Source: an uncultured Acetobacteraceae bacterium (GTDB lineage Bacteria > Pseudomonadota > Alphaproteobacteria > Acetobacterales > Acetobacteraceae). From it: DNA of 64,000 bases. The stretch is taken from contig CAITUP010000113.1 in assembly GCA_903895595.1 (NCBI GenBank), forward strand, positions 17,417-81,416, given 5' to 3'. Shown here in pieces: positions 26,556 to 38,846 of this stretch; position 1 is the stretch's first letter, and every line of letters starts with the position of its first letter. The translations under genes were made by a program, and so were the position numbers. The notes beneath the pieces were generated by a model that was given only the letters and a program-made list of their open reading frames with translations, made no database searches and was not told the origin of the DNA.

Positions 26556-28210
26556 GATTCCCGGCGCAGGGCTTTGAACCGAGCGATCAATCCGTTGGTG
26601 GAGGAATCGTGCGCGCCTTGTGCCGCGCCCGGCGTCAGCTCGGGCAGGATGCCGTTGGCGAGCACCTTGCCCAACTCGACGCCCCATTGGTCGAAGCTGT
26701 CGATGCCCCAGAGGCATCCCTGCACCGCGACTTTATGTTCGTACAGCGCGATCAAACGCCCCAGACTGAACGCATCCAACCGGTCGAACAGGATGGTATT
26801 CGACGGGCGTTCGCCGGGCGCGACGCGGTGCGGCGCCATAGCGTCGATATCGGCCTGCGACGCGCCCTTGGCGGCCATTTCGGCGCGGATCGCCGCTTCT
26901 GACTTGCCGACCATCAGGGCTTCCGCCTGCGCGAACGCGTTCGCGGCCAAAGCACGATGCGCATCCGGCCGGTCGTGATCCGGATTGGCGGCGAGGATGA
27001 AGTCCACCGGAATCGTCCGCGTCCCCTGATGCACCAATTGGATAAAGCTGTGCTGCGCGTTGGTGCCGGGCTCGCCGAACAGGATCGGGCAGGTGTCCCA
27101 GCCGGTTTCGGTGCCGGCGAGGGTGACCCGCTTGCCGTTGCTTTCCATCTCCACCTGCTGCAAATGCGCCGGCAGACGGCGGAGGCGGTCGTCGTACGCC
27201 AGAACGCAATGGGTGTCGCAGCCGAGCGCGTTCACATGCCAGATACCGACCAGCGCGAGCAGTACGGGCAGGTTCTGGCGCAACGGTGCGTCGCGGAAAT
27301 GGCGGTCCATCGACCAGGCGCCGTCGAGCATCGCCTGGAATTTGTCCCATCCCGCCGCCAGGGCGATCACCAGTCCAACCGGCGACCACAGCGAATACCG
27401 CCCGCCGACCCAATCGCGGAAGCCGAATGTATGTTCGGGAATGACGCCGAACGCGGCGACGGCCGGCAGATTGGTGGACAGTGCCACGAAATGATGCGGC
27501 ACCGCGGCTTCCCCGAGCGCCCCGGCGATCCAGGCGCGGGCGGCGTGGGCGTTGGTGACGGTTTCCAGGGTGGTGAAGGTTTTCGATGCCACGAGAACCA
27601 AAGTCCGTGCCGGGTCGAGACCGAATGTGGCGTGCTGGAACGCATGCCCATCCACGTTGGACAGGAACCGTGCCTGCATCGGCGCGTCCGCTCGGCCCAG
27701 CGTCAGGCCTTCGGTCGCGACCAAAGGCCCGAGATCGGAGCCGCCGATGCCGATGGTCAACACGTGCGTGAACCGGGCACCGGTCGCGCCGGTTTTGGTG
27801 CCGGCATGCACCGCATCGACAAACGCCCGCATGCGGATGCGTTCAGCGGCGGCCATCGCGCTGGCGTCGTCGGGTTTGCCGGCAAGCTGTGCCCGCAATC
27901 CCGCATCGGCGGGTGCTCGAAGCGCCATATGCATCGCGGCGCGGTGTTCCGTGGGATTGACCATCTCGCCGGCGAACATCCGCTGACGGAAATCGTCCAG
28001 CCCGGCTGTATGCGCGAGGTCGAACAGCGCATCCAAGGCCGCGCCGTCGATGGAGGATTTGGAGAAGTCGAGTACCAGATCGTCCATGGTCGCGGTGAAC
28101 CGCGCCGCGCGCGCCGGATCGGCGGCGAACAGTTTGGTGATCCGCTTGCCGTCCGGCCGGGACGCGAGTTGACGGAGTCGGGCGAAAGCGGCGCTGCGAG
28201 GGTCGGTCAT
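26552..28210 (-). CDS. pgi: glucose-6-phosphate isomerase
   Basis: A 552-residue enzyme interconverting glucose-6-phosphate and fructose-6-phosphate. The sugar-phosphate binding signature GIGGSDLGPLVATE and the segment VGGRYSLWSPVGL are present, as are the second signature region GTRTIPVDFILA and FDQWGVELGKVLA near the C-terminus. Length is normal. It leads the pgi-mutL pair with a 4-base overlap, an unusual pairing of metabolism and repair. Confidence 0.96.
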   Translation of the reverse strand: MTDPRSAAFARLRQLASRPDGKRITKLFAADPARAARFTATMDDLVLDFSKSSIDGAALDALFDLAHTAGLDDFRQRMFAGEMVNPTEHRAAMHMALRAPADAGLRAQLAGKPDDASAMAAAERIRMRAFVDAVHAGTKTGATGARFTHVLTIGIGGSDLGPLVATEGLTLGRADAPMQARFLSNVDGHAFQHATFGLDPARTLVLVASKTFTTLETVTNAHAARAWIAGALGEAAVPHHFVALSTNLPAVAAFGVIPEHTFGFRDWVGGRYSLWSPVGLVIALAAGWDKFQAMLDGAWSMDRHFRDAPLRQNLPVLLALVGIWHVNALGCDTHCVLAYDDRLRRLPAHLQQVEMESNGKRVTLAGTETGWDTCPILFGEPGTNAQHSFIQLVHQGTRTIPVDFILAANPDHDRPDAHRALAANAFAQAEALMVGKSEAAIRAEMAAKGASQADIDAMAPHRVAPGERPSNTILFDRLDAFSLGRLIALYEHKVAVQGCLWGIDSFDQWGVELGKVLANGILPELTPGAAQGAHDSSTNGLIARFKALRRES

Positions 28211-28321
28211 GAACCGGAGTTTACCGTGTCGCACCGGTTGCCGGAAGCGTGGTGTTGGGCGGTGGGGGTACCTCCGCATGGACCGCTGAAAATAAATTTC
28301 GGGTTTCTGGAAGTCGGATGG

Positions 28322-28377
28322 GTCCGTGTCTGTTGCACCGTCCGCGCGAAACAGCGGTCAGTGCCACAGACACGGAC
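28322..28377. repeat. inverted repeat upstream of pgi
   Basis: GTCCGTGTCTGT (28322-28333) and ACAGACACGGAC (28366-28377) are perfect 12-base complements with a 32-base spacer, in the 206-base gap between pgi and the next binding-protein stop. It could be that gene's terminator or part of the pgi leader. Confidence 0.55.
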
Positions 28378-28416
28378 ACTGGAAGTTAGAATAGGTTGTG
28401 CGCCTGCGAAACGACC

Positions 28417-30012
28417 TTACCGGTCCAACCAAATTCCCGCCAAATCCTGATTCACATAATGGCTGGGGCTGATCTTAAACCCCTTCACATAGCTCCGGTA
28501 CGGTACGATCCGATACCGCCACAACAGGAACATCTCATGCGCCTCGGTGTCGAGTACAAGCTTCTCGAACTGCCGCATCAACGCGCGCTGCGTCGGGAAA
28601 TCCGTCTCCCGCAGCATGCGATCGTAAATATCGATCTCGGTCTTGTCATCGAAATTGCCGTAATTCGCCGACGATACCGTATGCGGCAGATATTTCGTGC
28701 CGTCCAGCAACGGGTTGACGATGTTCTGGCACTCCGCGTCGATGGCGACCGAGAAATCGCCGCGTCGCAACGCCTCATCGTAGGGACCCGTCGGCAGCAC
28801 GCGCTGCGTCGCGCGCACCCCGATCTTGCTCCATTCACCGATCACCCAGGTGCCGTTGAATTTGTAGGGCTGATCGACGTTGCGGTTGAGCAGTTCGAAT
28901 GTCAGGCCTTCCGCCCCGGCTTCCTTCAGCAGCCGCCGAGCCTCGGCGCGGGATTTTTCGATGTCGGGCCAGTAACCGGCGATTTGCTCCAGCTCTGCTT
29001 TGGTCGCCGCCAACGGCGAACTCGGGAACACCAGCCCGCCGACGGTTTTCGTGATCGTGATCTTCGACAGCGACGGGGCGCTGCCCCAGCGGTCGATTGC
29101 CAGGGTCAAAGCGCGGCGGACACGCGCGTCATCGAACGGTTTCTTTTCGTGGTTGGGCGTCACCAGCGCGCCGCAGTTCCAGTCGCTCTCCTGCACACCA
29201 AGCTTGTCGCCCAAGGCCGCCATCAGCTCGTCGCGCGTCGCCGGCGGGAAGCCCCGGAACTCGATCGCCGCTCGATCGGCCTTGATCGCGGCCACCCGCA
29301 CCGCCTGCTTGTCGGCGAAAATGCCGGTGAAGCCGTCGAGATACGGCAGGCCCGGCCGGTAATAGTCCGGATTGCGCACGCCGGAGATCGATTGGCCGGA
29401 TTCGTATTCCTTGAAGCGGAACGGGCCGGAGCCCATGATATTGGCTTCGTACCAATGCGGGTCGCGATCCAGAATTTCTTTTTTGTAAATGAACGCATAA
29501 GGGTCGGCCAAAGCCGGCAGAAACGCGCCGGTCGCGAACTTCAAGCGGATGATGACCGTTTTCGCATCCGTTGCCTCGATTTTCTCGATCATGCCGTAGT
29601 AGCCCTGCCGAGCACTGACGACTCCCGGGGGCGGGGCAATGATTTTGTTCCAGCTGGCGGCAACGTCGAACGCTGTTAGCCTGGAGCCGTCCTGAAACCG
29701 CACATCGTCGCGGATGGTAAAGCTGTAGACCCGGCCGCCGTCGGTCGGGGCGGGGATTTCGGTGCACACGTCGCACGCAAACGATGTCGTATCTGCCGGA
29801 TTGTCCGGGTTTGCTCGGATCAGCACGCTGTAGAACGGCGCCACGGCATGGACGGTGGCGAACGTCGCCTCCCGGTGCCCGTCGAAGCTCGGCGGCGAGT
29901 CGGCTGGGATCATGAAGGTCAGAATGCCGCCGCGCTTGGGCGTTTCGGCCGCTCGGACCGGCCCGCACAGCATCAGCAGCATCGTCGCGCAGACCGCGAA
30001 TAACCGGACCAT
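28417..30012 (-). CDS. ABC transporter substrate-binding protein, family 5 (orphan)
   Basis: A 531-residue periplasmic binding protein. The signal peptide spans about residues 1-21 (ending PVRAAE). The mature part begins TPKRGGILTFMIP and contains RFQDGSRLTAFDVAASW, GSGPFRFKEYESG and YYRPGLPYLDGF, all family hallmarks. ATG 30012 is preferred because GGAG lies 6 bases before it; an ATG four codons upstream has no such site. No permease genes accompany it. It differs enough from the other two family-5 proteins here to suggest another ligand. Confidence 0.87.
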   Translation of the reverse strand: MVRLFAVCATMLLMLCGPVRAAETPKRGGILTFMIPADSPPSFDGHREATFATVHAVAPFYSVLIRANPDNPADTTSFACDVCTEIPAPTDGGRVYSFTIRDDVRFQDGSRLTAFDVAASWNKIIAPPPGVVSARQGYYGMIEKIEATDAKTVIIRLKFATGAFLPALADPYAFIYKKEILDRDPHWYEANIMGSGPFRFKEYESGQSISGVRNPDYYRPGLPYLDGFTGIFADKQAVRVAAIKADRAAIEFRGFPPATRDELMAALGDKLGVQESDWNCGALVTPNHEKKPFDDARVRRALTLAIDRWGSAPSLSKITITKTVGGLVFPSSPLAATKAELEQIAGYWPDIEKSRAEARRLLKEAGAEGLTFELLNRNVDQPYKFNGTWVIGEWSKIGVRATQRVLPTGPYDEALRRGDFSVAIDAECQNIVNPLLDGTKYLPHTVSSANYGNFDDKTEIDIYDRMLRETDFPTQRALMRQFEKLVLDTEAHEMFLLWRYRIVPYRSYVKGFKISPSHYVNQDLAGIWLDR

Positions 30013-30095
30013 GGCTGTCTCCATCCCTGTTGCCGCCGATGCTACCGTATTGCCACGCTGAAATCTTGCGCCCTGTCCCCGCCAAGCGCAGAATC

Positions 30096-30386
30096 ATGGC
30101 CGAGATAGGCGCGGGAGCCATCCAATTGAGGTTGTTCGACATAGAATCGGCGGTTGCGCACGCCGACCACACCGTGACGATCACCTGGACCGACGGCGTC
30201 ACGGGCATAGTCGATTTCCTGCCGGTGATCGATCGCGGCGGCTGGTTCACGCCACTGCGGGACGGCGATTATTTCGTTGCGACGATGCTGGTGCTGCCGG
30301 ACGGGGCTGGGCTGACATGGCCGGAGGAGATCGATTATTCGGCGGATTTCCTGCGGAAGGAGGCGTTTCCGTTCGGGCTGGGGTGA
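30096..30386 (+). CDS. DUF2442-type small protein
   Basis: A 96-residue protein with the DUF2442-like pattern: VTITWTDGVTGIVDF, then LRDGDYFVATML and LTWPEEIDYSADFL. The family is of unknown function and often occurs beside toxin-antitoxin-like DUF4160 genes, which are absent here. ATG 30096 is taken as start; its Shine-Dalgarno sequence is weak. It is divergent from the binding-protein gene (83-base gap). Confidence 0.65.
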   Translation: MAEIGAGAIQLRLFDIESAVAHADHTVTITWTDGVTGIVDFLPVIDRGGWFTPLRDGDYFVATMLVLPDGAGLTWPEEIDYSADFLRKEAFPFGLG

Positions 30387-30424
30387 TTGCCGTGGTCCGT
30401 GAGTGACGTGTGTGCCCCAAAATA

Positions 30425-30453
30425 AAAAAGGCCGGCATGAAGCCGGCCTTTTT
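30425..30453. terminator. terminator of the ATP synthase operon, probably bidirectional
   Basis: A-tract, GGCCGGC (30430-30436), loop ATGAA, GCCGGCC (30442-30448), T-tract. The perfect 7-base GC stem flanked by A and T runs works in both directions. It lies between the DUF2442 stop and the atpC stop. Confidence 0.88.
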
Positions 30454-30473
30454 CACCTATAGAACAGAACGGC

Positions 30474-30877
30474 TCAGCCGGCAGTCGCTTCCACCATAGC
30501 TCGCGCCGCCTGGATCGCGACCAGCGCCGCGTCCTCGGCCTCGGTGCCTTCCTTGGAAGCCGCGTCGTAAGCGGCCTCAGCTGCGGCCAACCGCTTCTCA
30601 CCCTCGGCCCGATTGACATCGGCGATGGGTAATACCTCGGTTGCCAGCACGGTGCAGCGTTCCGTCGTCACTTCCGCGAACCCGCCGGAGACGAAGATTT
30701 GGTCCGCCACCCGGTCGCCTTCGTAAATCGCGATGGTGCCGCCGCGCAGAGTGACAATCATGGGCGAGTGGCCTTCCAGCACGCCCATGTCGCCTTCAGC
30801 CGCTGGAATCACCACCATGTCCACCGCGCGGGACAGCAGCAGCTTCTCCGGGCTGACGATTTCCAGCGAGAGTGCCA

Positions 30878-30878
<1 letters not shown>
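30474..30878 (-). CDS. atpC: ATP synthase F1 subunit epsilon
   Basis: A 134-residue subunit of the central stalk. Its N-terminal beta-sandwich includes LEIVSPEKLL, GDMGVLEGHSPMIV and IFVSGGFAEV, all typical; a helical Ala-rich C-terminus follows. Its start overlaps the atpD stop by one base (TAATG). It is the last gene of the operon. Confidence 0.96.
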
Positions 30879-32341
<1,463 letters not shown>

Positions 32342-33220
32342 TTACAGGGCTTCGGCGCCGGAGATAATCTCGATCAGTTCCCTGGTGATGTTAGCCTGGC
32401 GGGCTCGGTTGTAGTTCTGAGTCAGCCGCTTGATCATGTCGCCGGCGTTGCGCGTGGCGTTGTCCATGGCGGCCATACGGGCGCCGTGTTCTCCGGCCGC
32501 GCTTTCCAGCAACGCGGTGTAGATGCCGATTGCCAGCGCCTGCGGCAGCAAGCGGGCGAGTATGGTTTCCTCATCCGGCTCGAAATCGTAGGCGGCGCCG
32601 GTCTCGGCGGTATCGGTCTGGGGCGGCGGCGGGGCCGGGATCAGCTGCTGTTCCGTCACTTCCTGGGCAATAACCGATTTGAAGCGGTTATAGATCAGCG
32701 TGGCGACGTCGATTTCGCCGGCGGACAGCATCGCGGTGACGCGATTGGCAACTTCTTCGGCATCGGAAAATTCCAGCCGCTTCTTGCCGGCGTAGCTGAT
32801 GCCGTCGAGCATGCGGGACGACAGCTCGCGGCGCAGATAGTCGCGCCCCTTGCGTCCGACCGTCAGGATTTTCACCGTCTTGCCTTCGGCTTCCAGCTTG
32901 CGGGCGGCAAGCCGGGTGGCGCGGCCGATATTGGTATTGAACGCGCCAGCCAGACCGCGATCGGCGGTGACGGCGATCAACAGATGCACCTTGTCCTGAC
33001 CGGTGCCGATCAGCAGCTGGGGCGCACTCGGCGATCCGGCGACCGACGCGGACAGAGCGGCAACCATGCGCTCCATCCGGACGGCGTAGGGACGTGCCGC
33101 TTCCGCCTGCTGCTGCGCGCGGCGCAGCTTGGACGCCGCCACCATTTTCATGGCGGAGGTGATCTTCTGCGTCGACTTCACACTCGCGATGCGCGTGCGG
33201 AGTGCCTTCAAACTGGGCAT
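32342..33220 (-). CDS. atpG: ATP synthase F1 subunit gamma
   Basis: A 292-residue rotor subunit. The N-terminal helix [19 protein letters not shown] and the C-terminal helix [14 protein letters not shown] with [15 protein letters not shown] are the family's diagnostic ends. Length is normal. It stands 11 bases after atpA and 27 before atpD. Confidence 0.97.
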   Translation of the reverse strand: MPSLKALRTRIASVKSTQKITSAMKMVAASKLRRAQQQAEAARPYAVRMERMVAALSASVAGSPSAPQLLIGTGQDKVHLLIAVTADRGLAGAFNTNIGRATRLAARKLEAEGKTVKILTVGRKGRDYLRRELSSRMLDGISYAGKKRLEFSDAEEVANRVTAMLSAGEIDVATLIYNRFKSVIAQEVTEQQLIPAPPPPQTDTAETGAAYDFEPDEETILARLLPQALAIGIYTALLESAAGEHGARMAAMDNATRNAGDMIKRLTQNYNRARQANITRELIEIISGAEAL

Positions 33221-33230
33221 GGCGAGCGCC

Positions 33231-34769
<1,539 letters not shown>

Positions 34770-34770
34770 A

Positions 34771-35334
34771 TCAAGCGGCTCCCTTCATGGCGTACTGCAA
34801 GCGTTGCAGCCGGGATTTCAAACTGGTGTCGTACAGGCGGGCACCGATCCGGACGACCAGGCCGCCGAGAAGGTCGGTTTCGACCTGCTCCACGATATTG
34901 ACGCTGCCGTAGCCGGCTTCGATGAGGCGCGCGCGCAATTGCTGGCGCTGCACGTCGTTCAACGGCTGGGCAGAGGAGACATGCGCGGTGGTGATGCCGC
35001 GGCGTTCGGCGACCAGGGTCGCGAACGCGTTCACGATATCCCGCAGACGACGCAAACGGCGGTTGGCGGCGATGACGCCGACGAAGTCGCGCACCGCTTT
35101 GCCGAACCCGTTCGCTTCCAGCACGGCCATGGCGGCCTTGGTCGCGGTGTTCACGTCGATCAGCGGGGATTCCAGCAAACGCCGGAGATCCGAGGAGGAG
35201 TCGATCAGCCGGCCCAGCGATTCCATTTCCGCGACCACCGCGTCGAGCGCGTTGAGGTCGTCGGCATGCGAATACAGCGCGGACGCGTAGCGATCGACCA
35301 GACCGCCGCCGGATGCGATTGTCGTATTCGCCAT
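34771..35334 (-). CDS. atpH: ATP synthase F1 subunit delta
   Basis: A 187-residue peripheral-stalk subunit. [13 protein letters not shown] at the start, [14 protein letters not shown] in the middle and the C-terminal [22 protein letters not shown] are characteristic. ATG 35334 (MANTTIASG) is taken because AGAAG lies close upstream and the family starts here; an in-frame ATG at 35364 would add ten residues. It heads the F1 operon atpHAGDC. F0 genes are elsewhere, as usual in alphaproteobacteria. Confidence 0.93.
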   Translation of the reverse strand: MANTTIASGGGLVDRYASALYSHADDLNALDAVVAEMESLGRLIDSSSDLRRLLESPLIDVNTATKAAMAVLEANGFGKAVRDFVGVIAANRRLRRLRDIVNAFATLVAERRGITTAHVSSAQPLNDVQRQQLRARLIEAGYGSVNIVEQVETDLLGGLVVRIGARLYDTSLKSRLQRLQYAMKGAA

Positions 35335-35405
35335 CTGGGCTTCTGACGCCACGTGAGGTTCCATATCGAAAGGCCGCGCGTGAGCGCGGGCGTGAAAAGG
35401 ACCGG

Positions 35406-35460
35406 CCGCCCGACCGGCAGCGGGCGTCTAGCATGGGGTTCCCAGCCGGGCAACACGCCC
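35406..35460 (-). promoter_or_regulatory. candidate promoter of the ATP synthase operon
   Basis: On the minus strand, TTGCCC is followed by a 17-base spacer and TAGACG, a layout seen in strong alphaproteobacterial promoters. It lies about 100 bases before atpH, in the gap shared with the divergent glycosyltransferase gene. The assignment rests only on these two hexamers. Confidence 0.35.
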
Positions 35461-35516
35461 TGAGGCAGGAAAATGCCTCCCTGGACGGGCGGAGGGGCAT
35501 CTTATTATCATTCTAT

Positions 35517-36467
35517 ATGGATAGGCATGATGCGATTGCCGTGACCGGCGGCGACTCGGTGTATTTTCCCCTCATCGAGGAGCTGCGGCAGTCGCTGCTT
35601 GCGGCCGCACCCCGGGGGCCTTTGGCGTTCGGCGTGATCGATGCCGGGCTGACGGCCGAACAGGTGGCGTATCTGCGGGATTCGGGCGCGTTTGTTGTCC
35701 GAGTCCCCGACAATCCCGCTTTCCCCAAGGGGGCGCTGGCCAAGCGCCCGGCGCTGGCGGCAAATTTCGGCAAGCTTTGGCTGGATCGGCTGTTCCCAGG
35801 ATTCGAGACGATCCTGTGGCTCGACGGCGACACCTGGGTGCAGGACTACCGCGCGGTCGAACTCATGCTCGGCGCCGCCCAGCACAACGGTTCCCTGGCG
35901 ATTGTGCCCGGCGGCGGACGGTATTGGGAGCGGCAGGTGGAGCTGCGCTTCCTGTTCGGCGGCATCGGCGGGCTGGCGCAATTGAGAACCTTCAATTTCA
36001 AGAACGGGCGGCACGCGGGGCTGCCGCTGAAGGTGCTGCGCGATCTTGGGACTCGGGCGCTGTTGAATGCGGGGGTGTACGCGCTGCGCGCCGACTCGCC
36101 GCACTGGGCGGCCATGCGGCGCTGGCAGGCGTATATTTTCCGCCATGGCGGGAAACCGTTCACGTCCGACCAGATCGCCATGGGGCTGTCGGTCTATCAG
36201 GACGGCCTGCCGGTGGAGCTGTTGCCGACCACCTGCAACTATATCCGGCCATGGCGGGTGGACCTGAGCGTGCCGGCGATCGTGGAATTTTATTATCCGT
36301 ATGCCAAGGTCGGGATCGTGCATTTGGCCGGGCAGAAGGAAATCCGGTTCGATCCGAACGCGACGGCCGAGGTGCTGGATCTGGAGGATCGGGTGCATCG
36401 GCTGAGTTTGCGGTTTGGGCATTTTCAGCGGATGGCGGGCGCCGCCTCTGCTACCACAACAATTTAG
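35517..36467 (+). CDS. glycosyltransferase family 8-like protein
   Basis: A 316-residue protein with features of a GT-A glycosyltransferase: an N-terminal AIAVTGGDSVYFPLIEEL and a metal-binding DxD in ETILWLDGDTWVQDY near residue 105. A later region, NAGVYALRADSP, matches the acceptor side of GT8-type enzymes. No membrane segment is visible. The ATG at 35517 has a poor ribosome binding site. Its last 17 bases overlap the 3' end of the convergent toxin gene. Sugar donor and acceptor are unknown. Confidence 0.65.
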   Translation: MDRHDAIAVTGGDSVYFPLIEELRQSLLAAAPRGPLAFGVIDAGLTAEQVAYLRDSGAFVVRVPDNPAFPKGALAKRPALAANFGKLWLDRLFPGFETILWLDGDTWVQDYRAVELMLGAAQHNGSLAIVPGGGRYWERQVELRFLFGGIGGLAQLRTFNFKNGRHAGLPLKVLRDLGTRALLNAGVYALRADSPHWAAMRRWQAYIFRHGGKPFTSDQIAMGLSVYQDGLPVELLPTTCNYIRPWRVDLSVPAIVEFYYPYAKVGIVHLAGQKEIRFDPNATAEVLDLEDRVHRLSLRFGHFQRMAGAASATTTI

Positions 36468-36837
36468 CGGAATACCGAACGAAAGCCGTGTCGGTTGTGA
36501 CGATGGTCATGTCCTCAACGAGGGCCTGAGCGATCAGAAATCGGTCCATCGGATCTTTGTGGTGCAACGGCAGGCTGGCGGCGACTTGGGCGTGGTGTAT
36601 GGAGATCGGCAGTTGGATAAAACCATGCGCGGCGACGACCGCCATGACGTCTGCGGCGATCGCCGCGAATTCGGGTTGCTTGCCGGAGCGGAATTTGGCG
36701 ATGAATTCCCAGGCGGCGATGGCGCTGACATATGTCTCGTTGGCGCTATCCGCGATCGCGGCCATAGCCGTCTGGGACAGCGCCGCGTCGCCGCGGTGCC
36801 ACCAATAGAATGTGTGGGTATCGAGCAGGAGCCTCAA
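36451..36837 (-). CDS. PIN-domain toxin, VapC-like, with TTG start
   Basis: A 128-residue PIN-domain RNase starting LRLLLDTHTFYWW. The acidic positions are intact: the first Asp in LLLDTH, Glu in SAIAAWEFIAKF, Asp in KDPMDRFLIAQAL and Asp in IVTTDTAF. A TTG at 36837 that overlaps the antitoxin stop (TTGA) is chosen: it gives the exact family N-terminus, and a G-rich stretch lies just upstream. Earlier in-frame starts would add an unrelated extension. The 3' end overlaps the glycosyltransferase gene. Confidence 0.85.
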   Translation of the reverse strand: MRLLLDTHTFYWWHRGDAALSQTAMAAIADSANETYVSAIAAWEFIAKFRSGKQPEFAAIAADVMAVVAAHGFIQLPISIHHAQVAASLPLHHKDPMDRFLIAQALVEDMTIVTTDTAFVRYSAKLLW

Positions 36838-37064
36838 AGGCCCCAATCCCCCGCTTCGTCGTCGGACATCGGAGCGAATGCCTCCCATGGGACCGGCGGG
36901 CATTGGTCTTTGCCCAGACCGAACACCGGCTGTGGCTTGATCGGCACGAGTTTCACGGCCGGCTTGCCATGAATGGCAATCGTTACCGAGTCTCCCTGCT
37001 GCGCGAAGGCCACCAATCTGGACAATTGGCTCTTGGCTTCATGCATGTTGACGAGGTGGTGCAT
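36834..37064 (-). CDS. Phd/YefM-family antitoxin
   Basis: A 76-residue antitoxin: VNMHEAKSQLSRLVAFAQQGDS is the dimer DNA-binding part, TIAIHGKPAVKLVPI the end of that domain, and the Pro/Asp-rich C-terminus the toxin-binding tail. It is a relative of the antitoxin at 16464, sharing the AKxQLSRL core. ATG 37064 follows AAGGAG. A perfect palindrome lies 13 bases upstream, likely its autoregulatory site. Confidence 0.87.
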   Translation of the reverse strand: MHHLVNMHEAKSQLSRLVAFAQQGDSVTIAIHGKPAVKLVPIKPQPVFGLGKDQCPPVPWEAFAPMSDDEAGDWGL

Positions 37065-37076
37065 TGATTTTACTCC

Positions 37077-37096
37077 TTAGCTATATTTTTAGCTAA
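37077..37096. promoter_or_regulatory. operator-like palindrome of the second toxin-antitoxin pair
   Basis: TTAGCTA (37077-37083), a 6-base AT spacer, TAGCTAA (37090-37096): perfect 7-base arms. The element is the most AT-rich spot of its surroundings and sits directly before the antitoxin ribosome binding site. It fits an overlapping promoter and antitoxin operator. Confidence 0.65.
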
Positions 37097-37190
37097 TGCG
37101 CTTGCCGCCGTCAAGGCGGCCGAGTACGTTCCCTTACCCCCCGCCCCCGCCTAAGATGCCGTCACCAACACGCGGGCGAGCAGACAGACA

Positions 37191-38846
37191 ATGGCGAACC
37201 AGGACGGCGACAGTTTCGACTATGTGATCGTAGGCAGCGGCGCGGCCGGCTCGGTACTCTCCAACCGGCTGACCGAGGAACCCGGCAACACCGTCTGCGT
37301 CCTGGAATGCGGCCCGCCCGACCGGCACCCGTTCATCCATATTCCCGCCGGCTTCATCAAGATGCTGTTCAACCCCACCTTCACGTGGCAGTTCCAGACG
37401 GAGCCCAGCGAAGGCTCTGGCGGCCGCCGCATTCCCACCACGCAGGGCCGCACCCTCGGCGGGTCGTCGTCCATCAACGGCATGATCTACAATCGCGGTC
37501 AGCGGGAGGATTTCGACCATTGGGCGCAGCGCGGCAATCGCGGCTGGGGCTACGTGGATATTCTGCCGTATTTCAAACGCGGCGAACGGCGCATCGGCGG
37601 TGGCGACGACCGTATCCACGGCCGCCAGGGCAACCTGATCGTCACCGACAACGACTGGAAACATCCGATCTGCGACGCCTTTATCGAGGGCGCGGGCGAA
37701 CTCGGAATTCCCAAGTGCGAGGACTACAACTCCGGCGATAACCAAGCCGGTGTCGGCTATTATCAGCGCCTGATCAACCGCGGCTTCCGCCACTCCGCCG
37801 CGCGGGTCTTCCTGCACCCCGCCCGAGCGACCGGACGATTGGATGTCCGCACCGATGCGCGCGCGGCTCGTATATTATTCGAGGGCACCAAAGCCGTTGG
37901 CGTCGAATATGTGGACGACCGCGACCGCACCACCCGCCGCCGCGTCTATGCTCGGCGCGAGGTAATAATCTCCGCCGGCACCGCCAACACCGCGCGGCTG
38001 CTGCAAATCTCCGGCGTGGGGCCGGCGTGGCTGCTGGGCGAGCTCGGCGTGCCCGTCGTCGCCGATTTGCCGGTTGGGGAGAATTTCCGCGACCACTACA
38101 ATGCCCGCATCGTCGCCCGCGTCAAAAACATTCGGACGATGAACGAAATGTCGCACGGGCTCGGGCTTGCCGGGCAGATCGCGCGCTGGGCGATGGGGAA
38201 GCCTTCGATCCTCGCGACCAGTCCGTCGATCGTGCACTGGTTCTGGAAATCCGAGGACACGATGCGCCAGCCGGATATTCAGGGCGTGTTTAGTCCCGCC
38301 AGCTACAAGCAGGGGTTTGTCGGGCTGCTCGACGACTATCCCGGCATGACCTGCGGCGCTTGGCAGCACCGGCCAGAGAGCATTGGGTATGTGCGGGCAC
38401 GCTCCACCGATGTGTTCGAGGATCCGATGATCCAGCCGAATTATTTGAAAGACCCGATCGATCAGCGCGTTCTGGTCAAAGGCATGCGTTTGGCGCGGCA
38501 GTTGCTGCATACCGGTCCGCTGGCGCAGTTCTTCGATCGCGACGAGTTGCCGGGGCCGAACGTGCATACCGACGATGAGTGGCTGGATTACGCGCGGCAG
38601 TACGGTTCGACATCGTATCACCTGATCGGCACCGCTCGCATGGGACCGGTCACGGATAAAACATCTGTCGTCAGCGACGAATTGAAGGTGCATGGGCTGC
38701 AAGGGTTGCGGGTGGTGGATGCGTCGATCATGCCGAATATGCCGTCGGCGAACACCTACAGCTCCACGATGATGATCGCGGAAAAAGCATCCGACATGAT
38801 CCGGGGGCGCGAGCCGCTGCCGCCCGTGGAGGGGATCGCGGCGTAG
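37191..38846 (+). CDS. GMC-family FAD oxidoreductase (alcohol/choline dehydrogenase-like)
   Basis: A 551-residue flavoprotein of the glucose-methanol-choline family, oxidising an alcohol. The FAD motif VGSGAAGSVLSNRL is near residue 12. TLGGSSSINGMIYNRG is the first family signature and ISAGTANTARLLQISGVGP the second. YHLIGTARMG contains the catalytic histidine region, and VVDASIMPNMPSANTYS is the usual C-terminal FAD contact. No signal peptide is seen. It stands apart from the toxin-antitoxin pair and is convergent with the regulator gene, whose stop begins the next base. The alcohol is unknown. Confidence 0.9.
   Translation: MANQDGDSFDYVIVGSGAAGSVLSNRLTEEPGNTVCVLECGPPDRHPFIHIPAGFIKMLFNPTFTWQFQTEPSEGSGGRRIPTTQGRTLGGSSSINGMIYNRGQREDFDHWAQRGNRGWGYVDILPYFKRGERRIGGGDDRIHGRQGNLIVTDNDWKHPICDAFIEGAGELGIPKCEDYNSGDNQAGVGYYQRLINRGFRHSAARVFLHPARATGRLDVRTDARAARILFEGTKAVGVEYVDDRDRTTRRRVYARREVIISAGTANTARLLQISGVGPAWLLGELGVPVVADLPVGENFRDHYNARIVARVKNIRTMNEMSHGLGLAGQIARWAMGKPSILATSPSIVHWFWKSEDTMRQPDIQGVFSPASYKQGFVGLLDDYPGMTCGAWQHRPESIGYVRARSTDVFEDPMIQPNYLKDPIDQRVLVKGMRLARQLLHTGPLAQFFDRDELPGPNVHTDDEWLDYARQYGSTSYHLIGTARMGPVTDKTSVVSDELKVHGLQGLRVVDASIMPNMPSANTYSSTMMIAEKASDMIRGREPLPPVEGIAA

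Noticed and set aside
30096..30386. DUF2442 gene as part of a third toxin-antitoxin pair
   Set aside because: No partner gene (DUF4160 type) is adjacent.
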